A stretch of DNA of 23,804 nucleotides from GCA-2726245 sp035513655. Lineage in GTDB: Bacteria; Planctomycetota; Planctomycetia; Pirellulales; Pirellulaceae. The stretch is taken from contig DATKBV010000084.1 in NCBI GenBank assembly GCA_035513655.1, forward strand, positions 1 to 23,804, in the 5' to 3' direction. Below, piece by piece: positions 17,446 through 23,804 of the stretch (positions are counted from its first letter, which is position 1; each line of letters begins with the position of its first letter). The notes under the pieces were generated by a model. That model worked only from the letters and a program-made list of their open reading frames with translations. It searched no databases and was not told where the DNA came from. Position numbers and translations under genes: made by a program.

Positions 17446-17718
17446 TCAGAAAAACTCGTGCCCGCACTCGCATACTTTCCGCCGGACGTGCGATTCGACT
17501 CCGCACTTCGGGCACTTTTTCTTGGTCCAAGTAGATGGTTTGGGGACACTAGCCTCGCGTTTTCGTTCCACCTTCAGTTCCTCGGTGCGAGCTGAGTCGG
17601 CCTGATTAACGGCGCATTGGGGATGGATACCTTCGTGCGAGTAAGTTCGCGTCCCGCAAACAGGACAAACTTTGCCGCTCGGTTGAGAGACCCAGGGAGT
17701 CGGCTTCTTTTCACTCAT
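17446..17718 (-). CDS. double zinc-ribbon protein, 90 residues
   Basis: Starting at ATG 17718, with GGAGG 9 bases upstream, the protein has two Cys clusters. The first is CPVCG (18-22) with HPQC (32-35). The second is CPKCG (69-73) with VCECGH (82-87) at the extreme C-terminus. A charged linker (TEELKVERKREASVPK) joins them. The second cluster resembles the short UPF0547-type zinc ribbons common in planctomycetes. Both ribbons look able to bind one zinc each through four ligands. The role is unknown; RNA, protein or metal-sensing contacts are all possible. The frame extends upstream to 17772, but the added residues are Cys/Arg-rich and unlike the rest, and the ribosome binding site supports 17718. 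It lies upstream of the 169-residue gene on the same strand, with a 135-base gap. Confidence 0.75.
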   Translation of the reverse strand: MSEKKPTPWVSQPSGKVCPVCGTRTYSHEGIHPQCAVNQADSARTEELKVERKREASVPKPSTWTKKKCPKCGVESHVRRKVCECGHEFF

Positions 17719-17762
17719 CCGACAAAACCTCCAGCCACGTGCGTGAACGACAGCTCGACAGC

Positions 17763-17918
17763 ATGAGCGCATACACGCTCAATCAAGTCACGCCCGACGA
17801 ACACATTAGAGAGAGTTTCGACGACGCACGGAGTTTCCGCGCGTCCGATACGACGCAAGGCGTGGGGGAGGATACCGACAAAAACCCGGCTTCCGTCTCG
17901 TTCCTCGTGATGGCGTGA
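17763..17918 (+). CDS. doubtful 51-residue ORF in the gene-poor stretch
   Basis: ATG at 17763 opens a frame reading MSAYTLNQVTPDEHIRESFD and ending ASVSFLVMA. The composition is protein-like, with balanced charges and no low-complexity run, but no Shine-Dalgarno sequence and no homology are recognised. It could be a chance frame. Confidence 0.15.
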   Translation: MSAYTLNQVTPDEHIRESFDDARSFRASDTTQGVGEDTDKNPASVSFLVMA

Positions 17919-17982
17919 GCTAGCTATTTAGTTACGCTACGCGAGAAGCAACAGCAAGAAGTAAGGAACATAGAGCAAGAGT

Positions 17983-18090
17983 CCCACACGTCTGAATATA
18001 CATCCAACGTGGTGATCGAAGTAGACGAGTCACTCCGTGACTCGAATCTCGGCCCCACACGTCTGAACATATATCCTACGTGGTCATCGA
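17983..18090. repeat. pair of 37-base direct repeats flanking a hairpin
   Basis: Copies at 17983-18019 and 18054-18090 share 33 of 37 bases (CCCACACGTCTGAA start, GTGG-ATCGA end). Each contains a CACGT / ACGTG inverted pair around a 15-base loop. Between them is a perfect 8-base stem, CGAGTCAC / GTGACTCG, with a 3-base loop (18026-18044). No gene is recognised from 17919 to 18239. The repeat could be a mobile remnant, a structured RNA or a protein-binding site. Confidence 0.6.
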
Positions 18091-18205
18091 GCGGGAGTCT
18101 ACGGAGTTGATCATCAATCGGTCGGCATTGGGCAACAAAGTGACCGGATAATCCCCTTGGTTTATCCCCAACACGAACATCCTCAGGTCGATTCTCGGCT
18201 CCATC

Positions 18206-18232
18206 GAAAAAGTGCGAGCACCCGGCCCTCGC
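18206..18232 (-). terminator. candidate terminator of the esterase gene
   Basis: On the - strand, GCGAG (complement of 18228-18232) pairs with CTCGC (complement of 18214-18218) around a 9-base loop, followed by ACTTTTTCG. It begins about 8 bases after the esterase stop. The stem is short (5 bases). Confidence 0.4.
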
Positions 18233-18239
18233 TCCAAAG

Positions 18240-19103
18240 CTATCTGCCTTTTGTCCCCATCAGCGGGTCCAGGAATTTGTACAGCTCCTGTGTGGCCGAG
18301 TCGTCGGGCAGGCCGAGGTTGGCGTTAAGCTGGTTGTGGGTTGTCTCCCTGGCACCAAACACTTTGGCGGAAATGTCGGCTTCCTGGAGCACGTCGCCAA
18401 GACGTCTCGCCTGTGCGGTGACGTCGGGATGACCGGCAACATGGAGAATCAAGAATGGTGGAATGCCCTTGCCCTTGGCGACGTGCGTGACGGCGGAAAA
18501 ATCAAGGTGCTTCTTGGGATCGTTGCCAAACTTGACGCGGTGGCCAAATGTCGGGAGCGGCAGGCTGTGGACAGTCTGACGGAGTTCCGCGGTCACGATG
18601 ATGGCCGGCAGGTCGTAGGTGTCTCCGTCCACGGGCACACATCCCTTGAGAACGTCAAACGGGACGCCTTCCGCTTTCAAGTAGCGATCGTCGATACACA
18701 GCAGGGCCGCAAGCTGCGCCCCGGCCGAATGTCCCATGACGAAGATTTGGCTCGGATCGCCTCCGTGCTCGACGATGTTTTTGTGTACCCAGCCCAGCGA
18801 CTTGGCGACGTCTCGAATCAGAACGTCCATTTCCACGTGTGGCAGGAGGCGGTAGTTTGCCGAGACAAAGACGTAGCCGCGCTCAGCAAACACGCGGGGC
18901 TTGATTTGAACGTCTGTCTTGTCTCCCGTCTGCCAGCCGCCGCCATGAATCCAGAAGACGACAGGGAGGTCCCTGGCGTCGTCGGGCGCATAGATATCGA
19001 GGACCTGGCGCTCATGGGCCGGGTCGGCGTAAGGGATGTTGGATCTGAGATTCTGTGCCTGGGCGACGGACACGAGCAACAGCAAGGCGAATGTGGTTTT
19101 CAT
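18240..19103 (-). CDS. exported alpha/beta-hydrolase, carboxylesterase-like
   Basis: A 287-residue hydrolase with an N-terminal signal peptide (MKTTFALLLLVSVAQAQ, cleavage probably after AQA). The esterase/lipase (hormone-sensitive-lipase or BD-FAE like) features are in order: oxyanion-hole HGGGW (53-57), nucleophile elbow GHSAG with Ser126, a late Asp in GHPDV (Asp227) and His256 in ETTHNQLN. Together these make a complete catalytic triad. The substrate is likely a short ester, perhaps an acetylated or feruloylated sugar, in the periplasm; that is inference from the family. The frame runs open to 19256, but the start at 19103 is chosen because it begins the signal peptide, has GGAG 9 bases upstream, and lies just below an extended -10 promoter at 19153-19161. 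It is divergent from the condensation-domain gene. Confidence 0.9.
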   Translation of the reverse strand: MKTTFALLLLVSVAQAQNLRSNIPYADPAHERQVLDIYAPDDARDLPVVFWIHGGGWQTGDKTDVQIKPRVFAERGYVFVSANYRLLPHVEMDVLIRDVAKSLGWVHKNIVEHGGDPSQIFVMGHSAGAQLAALLCIDDRYLKAEGVPFDVLKGCVPVDGDTYDLPAIIVTAELRQTVHSLPLPTFGHRVKFGNDPKKHLDFSAVTHVAKGKGIPPFLILHVAGHPDVTAQARRLGDVLQEADISAKVFGARETTHNQLNANLGLPDDSATQELYKFLDPLMGTKGR

Positions 19104-19152
19104 GATGAGTGGCTCCGGTGTTGACAATTTCACTAGCTGGCAGTTCGGCTGC

Positions 19153-19161
19153 ATTATAGCA
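19153..19161 (-). promoter_or_regulatory. extended -10 promoter of the esterase gene
   Basis: On the - strand the sequence reads TGCTATAAT: a perfect TATAAT box preceded by the TGn extension. No -35 box is recognisable, as expected for extended -10 promoters. The transcript would start near 19146, giving a leader of about 43 bases to the ATG at 19103. Confidence 0.55.
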
Positions 19162-19513
19162 ACGCTCACGACATGACTGGTGCAGTTTGCCCTTCGACGA
19201 CGCGGCGGCAGATCACCACATCCGGGTGTTTCTGACGTTTCCTCCCCCAGCAACATGCATCCCCGGGTCGCGCCCCCATAAACGCCGCTTCTTGCGGCGA
19301 TTTCGCCGGCCGACGAACCTCGTAAGCGGCTTCGGCTCTAGTAAAGCGGACTTGACTAACCCAAGCCATGCATGAAAGCCGCGTGAAACCGTGGGAACAT
19401 GCCGGTTTTACCGCCCAGCAGGCTCAAACCCTGTCGGACCTGCACACCCCAAACTTTATGTAATCGAAGCCCAGCTTCCGAGCGGTTTGCTGGGCGATTG
19501 AAATAAGCAAGAA

Positions 19514-19542
19514 TTGACCCGTCGCAATCGCCGAACTATAAA
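19514..19542 (+). promoter_or_regulatory. sigma-70 type promoter of the condensation/ligase unit
   Basis: TTGACC (19514-19519), 17 bases, TATAAA (19537-19542): each box matches five of six consensus bases, with ideal spacing. Transcription would start near 19549. The remaining bases between the two divergent genes (19162-19513) hold a 6-base GC hairpin (19283-19299) and no recognisable gene. Confidence 0.65.
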
Positions 19543-19594
19543 ATTAAGGTGGCTGATCTATTCTCGACTCCCCCGGACAGGCCCTAGGATCATC

Positions 19595-20992
19595 GTGTCG
19601 CTTGCTCGACTAACTGCTTTCGAAGAGTATATGTTCCGCGACGATTGTCCGGCGTATCCGATGACAGGCACCTTTCGCTTGCGGTTCGCCGGCCGGGTGG
19701 ACCGGGAGTCGTTCGAATCCGCTGTCCATCACGCCGTGGCGAGACATCCGTTGCTGCGCGCGACTGTCGAGCAACGGCGTTGGCGGCGCCCGCGCTGGAT
19801 CGAACAGCCCGATTGGCTGCCGGAAATCGAATGGGATGCGGAAACCAACGAATTCGGCTGTCCGAACGCTTCGTTCATGAACTTGACCGAATCCCCTGGG
19901 ACTCGAGTATGGATGACCGAAACGCCGCGGGGGAGCAGCGCCATCTTTCAGGTACATCACGCTTGCACCGATGCCCTGGGGATGACGCAAGCGTTTGAAG
20001 ATATTCTGATTGGCTACGCCCGGCGGCGGGATACTAATACCAAGGCGGAACTGGCCGTATTGGCACACGACCGCTTCCCAGGCCGTGGCGCGCCGGATTT
20101 GACGGTTTGGCGATTCATGCGTATGGCGCACAAACAGGCGGTGGGGCTGCTCGGGGCGCGACAATTCCTGTTTCGTCAACCCGCGGCGCTCCAGGAGCGG
20201 CGGGAAGAACTTGACGTCAACGCCGCGCCGCGGTGCTTTCCCGCCGCGACGACTTTTCCTTTCGACATCGACGAGACGCGAGCCATGCTGGCCACCGCCA
20301 AGTCGCTCGGGTCCACGGTCAATGATCTATTGGCTCGCGACATGTTTTTGGCACTCGGGCGGTGGCGCAAGGCGAACGGAATTGGGACGGACAAGGATTG
20401 GCTGCGGTTCGCAGTTCCGATGAACCTGCGCCGCGAGGCCGACGCGCGGTTGCCAATGTGCAATTCCGTGAGCTACGTGTTCTTGGATCGCCAGCCGCGC
20501 GAATTCGACGACGAGACGAAGCTGCTGGAAAGCATTCGGGCCGAAATGGGCAGGATCAAACGGTGCGAATTACAATACACGTCGGTGTTGTCGCTGGCGG
20601 CGAGCCGCATGCTGCCGGGCGGATTGGCCGCTGCGACGCCGCCTAACAAATGCATGTCGACATGCGTCTTCACGAATCCTGGAATTGTCTTGCGCAAGAC
20701 GCCGCTGCCGCGCGACGACGGTCGACTTGTGGCGGGAGACGTGATCTTGGATGGGGTCGACTACATCCCGCCACTACGACCAAACACTGGCGCGGCAATC
20801 TGTCCCTACACCTACGCGGGACGATTAAACATACTCATGCACCACGATCCGCGGATAGTGTCGAACGAGCAAGCGGCGAGTTTGCTCGGCATGTACGTCG
20901 AGCAACTGCGGAAGTCGTCGGCCCATGCCGCTACGTCCTCGAGCCGGGCGGCGAGCGAGCCATCGCCCCTGCTGACGGAGACAAGTACGTGA
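19595..20992 (+). CDS. stand-alone condensation-domain (CoA/carrier-dependent acyltransferase) protein
   Basis: A 465-residue protein of the condensation / WS-DGAT acyltransferase superfamily. The N-terminal half begins with the family-like opening LARLTAFEEYM and carries VHHACTDALG (about 120-129). This contains the active-site HHxxxD motif (His121, His122, Asp126), in which the second His is the general base. A second chloramphenicol-acetyltransferase-like half follows, with the floor region FAVPMNLRREADARLPMCNS. Such enzymes join an activated acyl group to an amine, alcohol or second thioester. There is no carrier or adenylation domain in the same chain. The start is GTG at 19595, with AGGAT 6 bases upstream; the longer frame begins at 19514, inside the promoter -35 box, and cannot be right if that promoter is used. 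The stop TGA overlaps the GTG of the next gene (GTGA), so the acyl-CoA ligase is probably its partner. The substrate is unknown. Confidence 0.82.
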   Translation: MSLARLTAFEEYMFRDDCPAYPMTGTFRLRFAGRVDRESFESAVHHAVARHPLLRATVEQRRWRRPRWIEQPDWLPEIEWDAETNEFGCPNASFMNLTESPGTRVWMTETPRGSSAIFQVHHACTDALGMTQAFEDILIGYARRRDTNTKAELAVLAHDRFPGRGAPDLTVWRFMRMAHKQAVGLLGARQFLFRQPAALQERREELDVNAAPRCFPAATTFPFDIDETRAMLATAKSLGSTVNDLLARDMFLALGRWRKANGIGTDKDWLRFAVPMNLRREADARLPMCNSVSYVFLDRQPREFDDETKLLESIRAEMGRIKRCELQYTSVLSLAASRMLPGGLAAATPPNKCMSTCVFTNPGIVLRKTPLPRDDGRLVAGDVILDGVDYIPPLRPNTGAAICPYTYAGRLNILMHHDPRIVSNEQAASLLGMYVEQLRKSSAHAATSSSRAASEPSPLLTETST

Positions 20993-22539
20993 AAGCCGCG
21001 GATATTCCCGAGCAGTACAATTGCATCGACATTCTCGAGCGGAATCTTGTTGACCGGGCGGACAAGGTCGCGTTGTATTCACCCTCGCGCGACATGACGT
21101 TTGGCCAGGTCGCGGCGGAGGTCAATCAAGTTGGCAACGCACTGCGGCGTCTTGGCGTGCGATTTGGCGATACCGTCGCGATTTTGTGCTTGGACCGGCC
21201 GGAATGGGTGACATCGTACTTTGGCACGATCAAGATCGGCGCGATCGCGCTGAGCATGAATACGTTGCTCAAGTCGCCGGAACACGCCTTCACGCTGCGC
21301 GACAGCCATGCGCGCGTCGTCATCGTGCATGAGGGGCTGCTGCCGACGATCGAACCACTGTGCCGCGACTTGAACTTTGTGGAACACGTCATTGTTGTCG
21401 GCGACTCGTCACCCGATGGCTGGAAGTCATACCGCGATTGGATCGCGGCCGAATCCGCCGAGCTTGTGGCGGAACCGACACATCGAGATGACTTCGCCAC
21501 GCTGAACTATTCCAGTGGAACGACTGGCGACCCGAAGGGGATCTTGCATGCCCACAAGGATCTGCCACTGACCTCGCAGTTGTGGGGCGTCAATGTCTTG
21601 GGGCTGTGCGAGACGGATCGGACGTTCGCCGCCGCGAAGCTGTTCTTTACCTATGCCACCGGCGGCAACTTGATCTTTCCTTGGTATGTGGGTGCGAGTG
21701 TCGTATTGATGGAAGCCTCGCCTCGCGACCCCACGGGTGTTCTGGCCACGATCGAGCGATATCAGCCGACGATCCACTTCAACGCGCCAACCGGCTACGC
21801 CATGATGCTGTCGGTCGACGACTTCACCAGCCGCTACGACCTGTCATCGTTGCGGCTGTGCGTCTCGGCTGGTGAAGCGCTGCCGGTTCCGATTTGGAAC
21901 GGTTGGAAAGCGGCGACCGGAGTCGACGCGATCGACGGCATCGGGTCCACGGAAAACTACCACATTTTCCTTTCCAATCGCCCGGACGACATTCGCCCAG
22001 GCAGCAGCGGAAAACCATTCGACGGGTACGAGTTGAAGATCGTTGACGACAACGGGAATGAAGTCTCGCGAGGCGAGATCGGCAACCTGCTCGTCAAGGG
22101 CGAGACCGCCTCGCTTTCTTACTTACACCAGTACGAGCGCAGCCGTCAGACCTTTGTCGGCGAGTGGCTCGTGACGGGCGACAAATATTACGAAGACGAG
22201 GACGGGTACTTTTGGCACGCCGGGCGGGCCGACGACATGTTGAAAGTGGGAGGCATCTGGGTCTCGCCGACCGAGGTAGAAAGCACCTTGCTCCGTCACG
22301 CTGCGGTTCTCGAATGTGCCGTTGTCGGCTTTGAAGACGGCTCGAAGCTGATCAAGCCGAAGGCGTTCGTTGTTCTCAACAGGGGCTGCCAACCGACGGA
22401 AGCCTTGGCGGATGAACTGATTCAATACTGTCGACAACAGATTGCGGACTATAAGCGGCCGCGCTGGATCGAGTTCGTCGAGGAGTTGCCCAAGACGGCG
22501 ACCGGCAAGATCCAGCGATTCAAGTTGCGCGTTGTCTGA
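20989..22539 (+). CDS. benzoate-CoA ligase family acyl-CoA/acyl-adenylate synthetase
   Basis: A 516-residue ANL-superfamily enzyme that activates a carboxylic acid with ATP and passes it to CoA or another thiol. Motifs in order: phosphate-binding YSSGTTGDPKG (174-184); GIGSTENYHIFLSNRP (317-332), a benzoate-CoA-ligase-type signature; WLVTGDKYYEDEDGYFWHAG (393-412), with Asp398 for the ribose; RADDMLKVGGIWVSPTEVE (413-431), the hinge and thioester-forming loop; and LPKTATGKIQR (500-510), with catalytic Lys507. The aromatic-acid preference is inferred from these signatures, not shown. The start is GTG at 20989, with GGAG 8 bases upstream, overlapping the stop of the condensation gene. The frame is open further upstream, but that part lies inside the condensation gene and is not ligase-like. 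A perfect palindrome follows 16 bases after the stop. Confidence 0.93.
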   Translation: MKAADIPEQYNCIDILERNLVDRADKVALYSPSRDMTFGQVAAEVNQVGNALRRLGVRFGDTVAILCLDRPEWVTSYFGTIKIGAIALSMNTLLKSPEHAFTLRDSHARVVIVHEGLLPTIEPLCRDLNFVEHVIVVGDSSPDGWKSYRDWIAAESAELVAEPTHRDDFATLNYSSGTTGDPKGILHAHKDLPLTSQLWGVNVLGLCETDRTFAAAKLFFTYATGGNLIFPWYVGASVVLMEASPRDPTGVLATIERYQPTIHFNAPTGYAMMLSVDDFTSRYDLSSLRLCVSAGEALPVPIWNGWKAATGVDAIDGIGSTENYHIFLSNRPDDIRPGSSGKPFDGYELKIVDDNGNEVSRGEIGNLLVKGETASLSYLHQYERSRQTFVGEWLVTGDKYYEDEDGYFWHAGRADDMLKVGGIWVSPTEVESTLLRHAAVLECAVVGFEDGSKLIKPKAFVVLNRGCQPTEALADELIQYCRQQIADYKRPRWIEFVEELPKTATGKIQRFKLRVV

Positions 22540-22554
22540 GGAGTTTTTTGGACT

Positions 22555-22572
22555 GCGGCGACATGTCGCCGC
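22555..22572. terminator. perfect 18-base palindrome between convergent genes, possible terminator
   Basis: GCGGCGACATGTCGCCGC is its own reverse complement and lies 16 bases after the ligase stop, flanked by TTTTTT on the left and CTTTCTGATTT on the right. It may terminate in both directions, or be a site for a dimeric protein. A true hairpin would need some central bases unpaired. Confidence 0.4.
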
Positions 22573-22704
22573 TTTCTGATTTGTGGTGCAGCAACTCGTT
22601 CACGCGTATGGTGCATGATGTTGTGGTGTACCACTTGTGCCACTTTCCCTGGCTACCCGTTCGTTTCTGCTCGCCGCATATCAAGGTCAACTCCCACCGC
22701 CCGC

Positions 22705-23433
22705 TCACTTGGCATCCCGAGCGGATTGGAGACGCGACAAGGCGGCGTTTTCGCGCTTTTCATCCGCGGCGCGATCCCAGCGCGTACTCCGCCAAGCAAG
22801 GGCTCGATAAGCGCCGGCGACGACGATCAGCCCCATCCCCACCGCTACAAACACGAACAGCCAGCGGATCGCACCAAAGTGCGAACCGGACTTGGCATAT
22901 CGACCGCCGCTCCAAACTTCACGGAGTCGATCGAGGTCTTCCTGGTTAGGCGGATAGATCCTCCGCATTTCTTGCAACTCGTCGAGAACAAACTCTTCAT
23001 CCGGATCGGGCTCCCATCGGCGCACCGCTACAGGCACGAACGGCGGCGACGGAATCTCGCCCCGTCCCGGTTGGACGGTGATCAGTACCGCTGGCTCGCC
23101 GGTCTCCGGGTGTTGGCCGTCCTGGAGCCAGATCGTCTCCATCTGGTACTTCCGCACCGGGTTCGATTTCGTGTAGCCTTCGTTCATGGCCAAACGAAGC
23201 TGGGCATTGTTGACGTAATGGTCGCGTGTATTATCAGCGACCTGGATGCCGAGGAATTGGCCGTCCACGACCTGCTCGATGCGCACCGGCGACCGCTCGT
23301 CCTGAAAGCTCGCAATGCCCGAGGCAATGTTCCAGATCACGAATACCAGAATGGCAACGAACCCCAAGACGACGAGAGATATCTGACGTCTTCTCGCAAA
23401 TTCAGACACCGCGATTAACAGGTCACGCGACAT
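22705..23433 (-). CDS. hypothetical two-helix membrane protein, 242 residues
   Basis: I do not recognise this protein. Residues 18-40 (ISLVVLGFVAILVFVIWNI) and 188-212 (AIRWLFVFVAVGMGLIVVAG) are membrane helices. Between them is a domain of about 145 residues, probably extracytoplasmic, with a proline-rich centre (GEIPSPPFVPVAVRRWEPDP). The C-terminal tail is short and charged (WDRAADEKRENAALSRLQ). No catalytic motif, Cys or repeat is visible. The ATG at 23433 starts a sensible N-terminus (MSRDLLIAVSEFARRRQ) with positive charges before helix 1. No strong Shine-Dalgarno sequence is seen. A 6-base inverted repeat (23449-23470) sits just upstream. It is convergent with the ligase gene. A structural or assembly role is possible; nothing firmer can be said. 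Confidence 0.7.
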   Translation of the reverse strand: MSRDLLIAVSEFARRRQISLVVLGFVAILVFVIWNIASGIASFQDERSPVRIEQVVDGQFLGIQVADNTRDHYVNNAQLRLAMNEGYTKSNPVRKYQMETIWLQDGQHPETGEPAVLITVQPGRGEIPSPPFVPVAVRRWEPDPDEEFVLDELQEMRRIYPPNQEDLDRLREVWSGGRYAKSGSHFGAIRWLFVFVAVGMGLIVVAGAYRALAWRSTRWDRAADEKRENAALSRLQSARDAK

Positions 23434-23653
23434 AGACTCGCTTCACTTGTCCGCTCTTGCCGATGCGGACGATCGTTTAACGACGGTAGTTACGAGGTGT
23501 AATCCGTCGGCTAAAACTTCTTACCGCGACGCGAAGTAGTCTCTCTCTCCCGCAGAGATTATCGCCTGTGCGACGCCGTGCGCGAAACCCCGCTATGGGG
23601 CCGGACTGCCAAAAAATTTGATGGGCGAATGCAACGATCCCATCGGGGGTGAA

Positions 23654-23804
23654 CGGCCCTTTCAGGGCCGGCGATCTCAAACGCACCGCAAACCCAGGCC
23701 TTCGGCCTGGGCTGACAGAATCGGCCCTTCAGGCCGGAAATCGAGCCCGATCACCCGTCTTGTTTTCGAGCCTGAAAGGCTCGTTCTACAAGCCCAGGCC
23801 GAAG
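23654..23804. repeat. cluster of short trinucleotide-loop palindromes, REP-like, running off the window
   Basis: Four hairpins and the beginning of a fifth: CGGCCCT-TTC-AGGGCCG (23654-23670), CCCAGGCC-TTC-GGCCTGGG (23693-23711), CGGCC-CTTCA-GGCCG (23722-23736), CGAGCCT-GAA-AGGCTCG (23767-23783), and a last half-site, AGCCCAGGCCGAAG, at the window edge. The last is the reverse complement of the second. The loops read TTC in the first three and GAA in the others, so orientation flips. The rest of the gap (23434-23653) shows no gene or other clear element. Confidence 0.65.

Noticed and set aside
18336..19124. Long + strand frame (262 codons) opposite the esterase
   Set aside because: The - strand encodes a signal peptide and a full catalytic triad; the + frame has no domain.
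19104..19256. 51-residue N-terminal extension of the esterase
   Set aside because: It would bury the signal peptide, and it starts upstream of the extended -10 promoter.
19166..19369. 67-codon - strand frame between the divergent genes
   Set aside because: It has no ribosome binding site or recognisable domain, and it overlaps no conserved element.
19514..19594. In-frame extension of the condensation gene from TTG 19514
   Set aside because: The TTG is the first part of a good -35 box, and the family-like N-terminus begins at the GTG 19595.
20650..20988. In-frame upstream extension of the ligase gene
   Set aside because: It lies inside the condensation gene, its residues are Arg/His-rich and unlike a ligase, and the GTG at 20989 has a ribosome binding site and a coupled overlap.
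22615..23418. Long + strand frame (267 codons) opposite the membrane protein
   Set aside because: The - strand frame has two clean membrane helices and natural composition; the + frame has neither.
23654..23804. CRISPR array
   Set aside because: Units are palindromes of unequal sequence, spacing and orientation, with no constant repeat and no spacers of fixed length.

Overview
The window looks like a stretch of chromosome from a planctomycete, probably of the Pirellulales type. This is an inference from the G+C-rich coding, the short CPxCG-type zinc-ribbon protein, the scattered one- and two-gene transcription units, and the mix of weak and strong ribosome binding sites. No rRNA, tRNA, CRISPR array, insertion sequence or prophage gene was recognised.

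Left part (1-5220, all + strand): the 3' portion of a HEAT-repeat protein carrying a receiver-like domain; a sigma-54 activator without an input domain; an eight-helix HemX/CcsA-like membrane protein; and hemA (glutamyl-tRNA reductase). The last two are coupled by a 4-base ATGA overlap. A convergent gene (5260-5784, - strand) encodes a single-domain receiver with Ser in place of the phosphoacceptor Asp.

Centre (6094-14895, + strand): one giant gene of 2933 codons for a cyclic beta-1,2-glucan synthase (NdvB/ChvB/Cgs family). It reads from a TTG start behind a strong Shine-Dalgarno sequence. A possible 46-codon membrane peptide overlaps its stop codon. On the - strand follow floA (a flotillin-like scaffold with an unusual C-terminus), two unrecognised small proteins, a short TPR-like protein and a two-zinc-ribbon protein (14978-17718).

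Right part (17719-23804): a gene-poor stretch with a 37-base direct repeat pair and hairpins; a secreted alpha/beta-hydrolase (- strand); and, divergent from it, a two-gene unit (+ strand) of a stand-alone condensation-type acyltransferase translationally coupled to a benzoate-CoA-ligase-family enzyme. Good promoters face both ways between the esterase and this unit and decide the starts of both flanking genes. The window ends with an unrecognised two-helix membrane protein (- strand) and a cluster of trinucleotide-loop palindromes.

Themes: tetrapyrrole synthesis (hemA), periplasmic glucan and membrane organisation (glucan synthase, FloA), and an acyl-activation/condensation pair with no carrier protein in view. 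That pair and the FloA-linked set of small unknown genes are the best candidates for undescribed biology.
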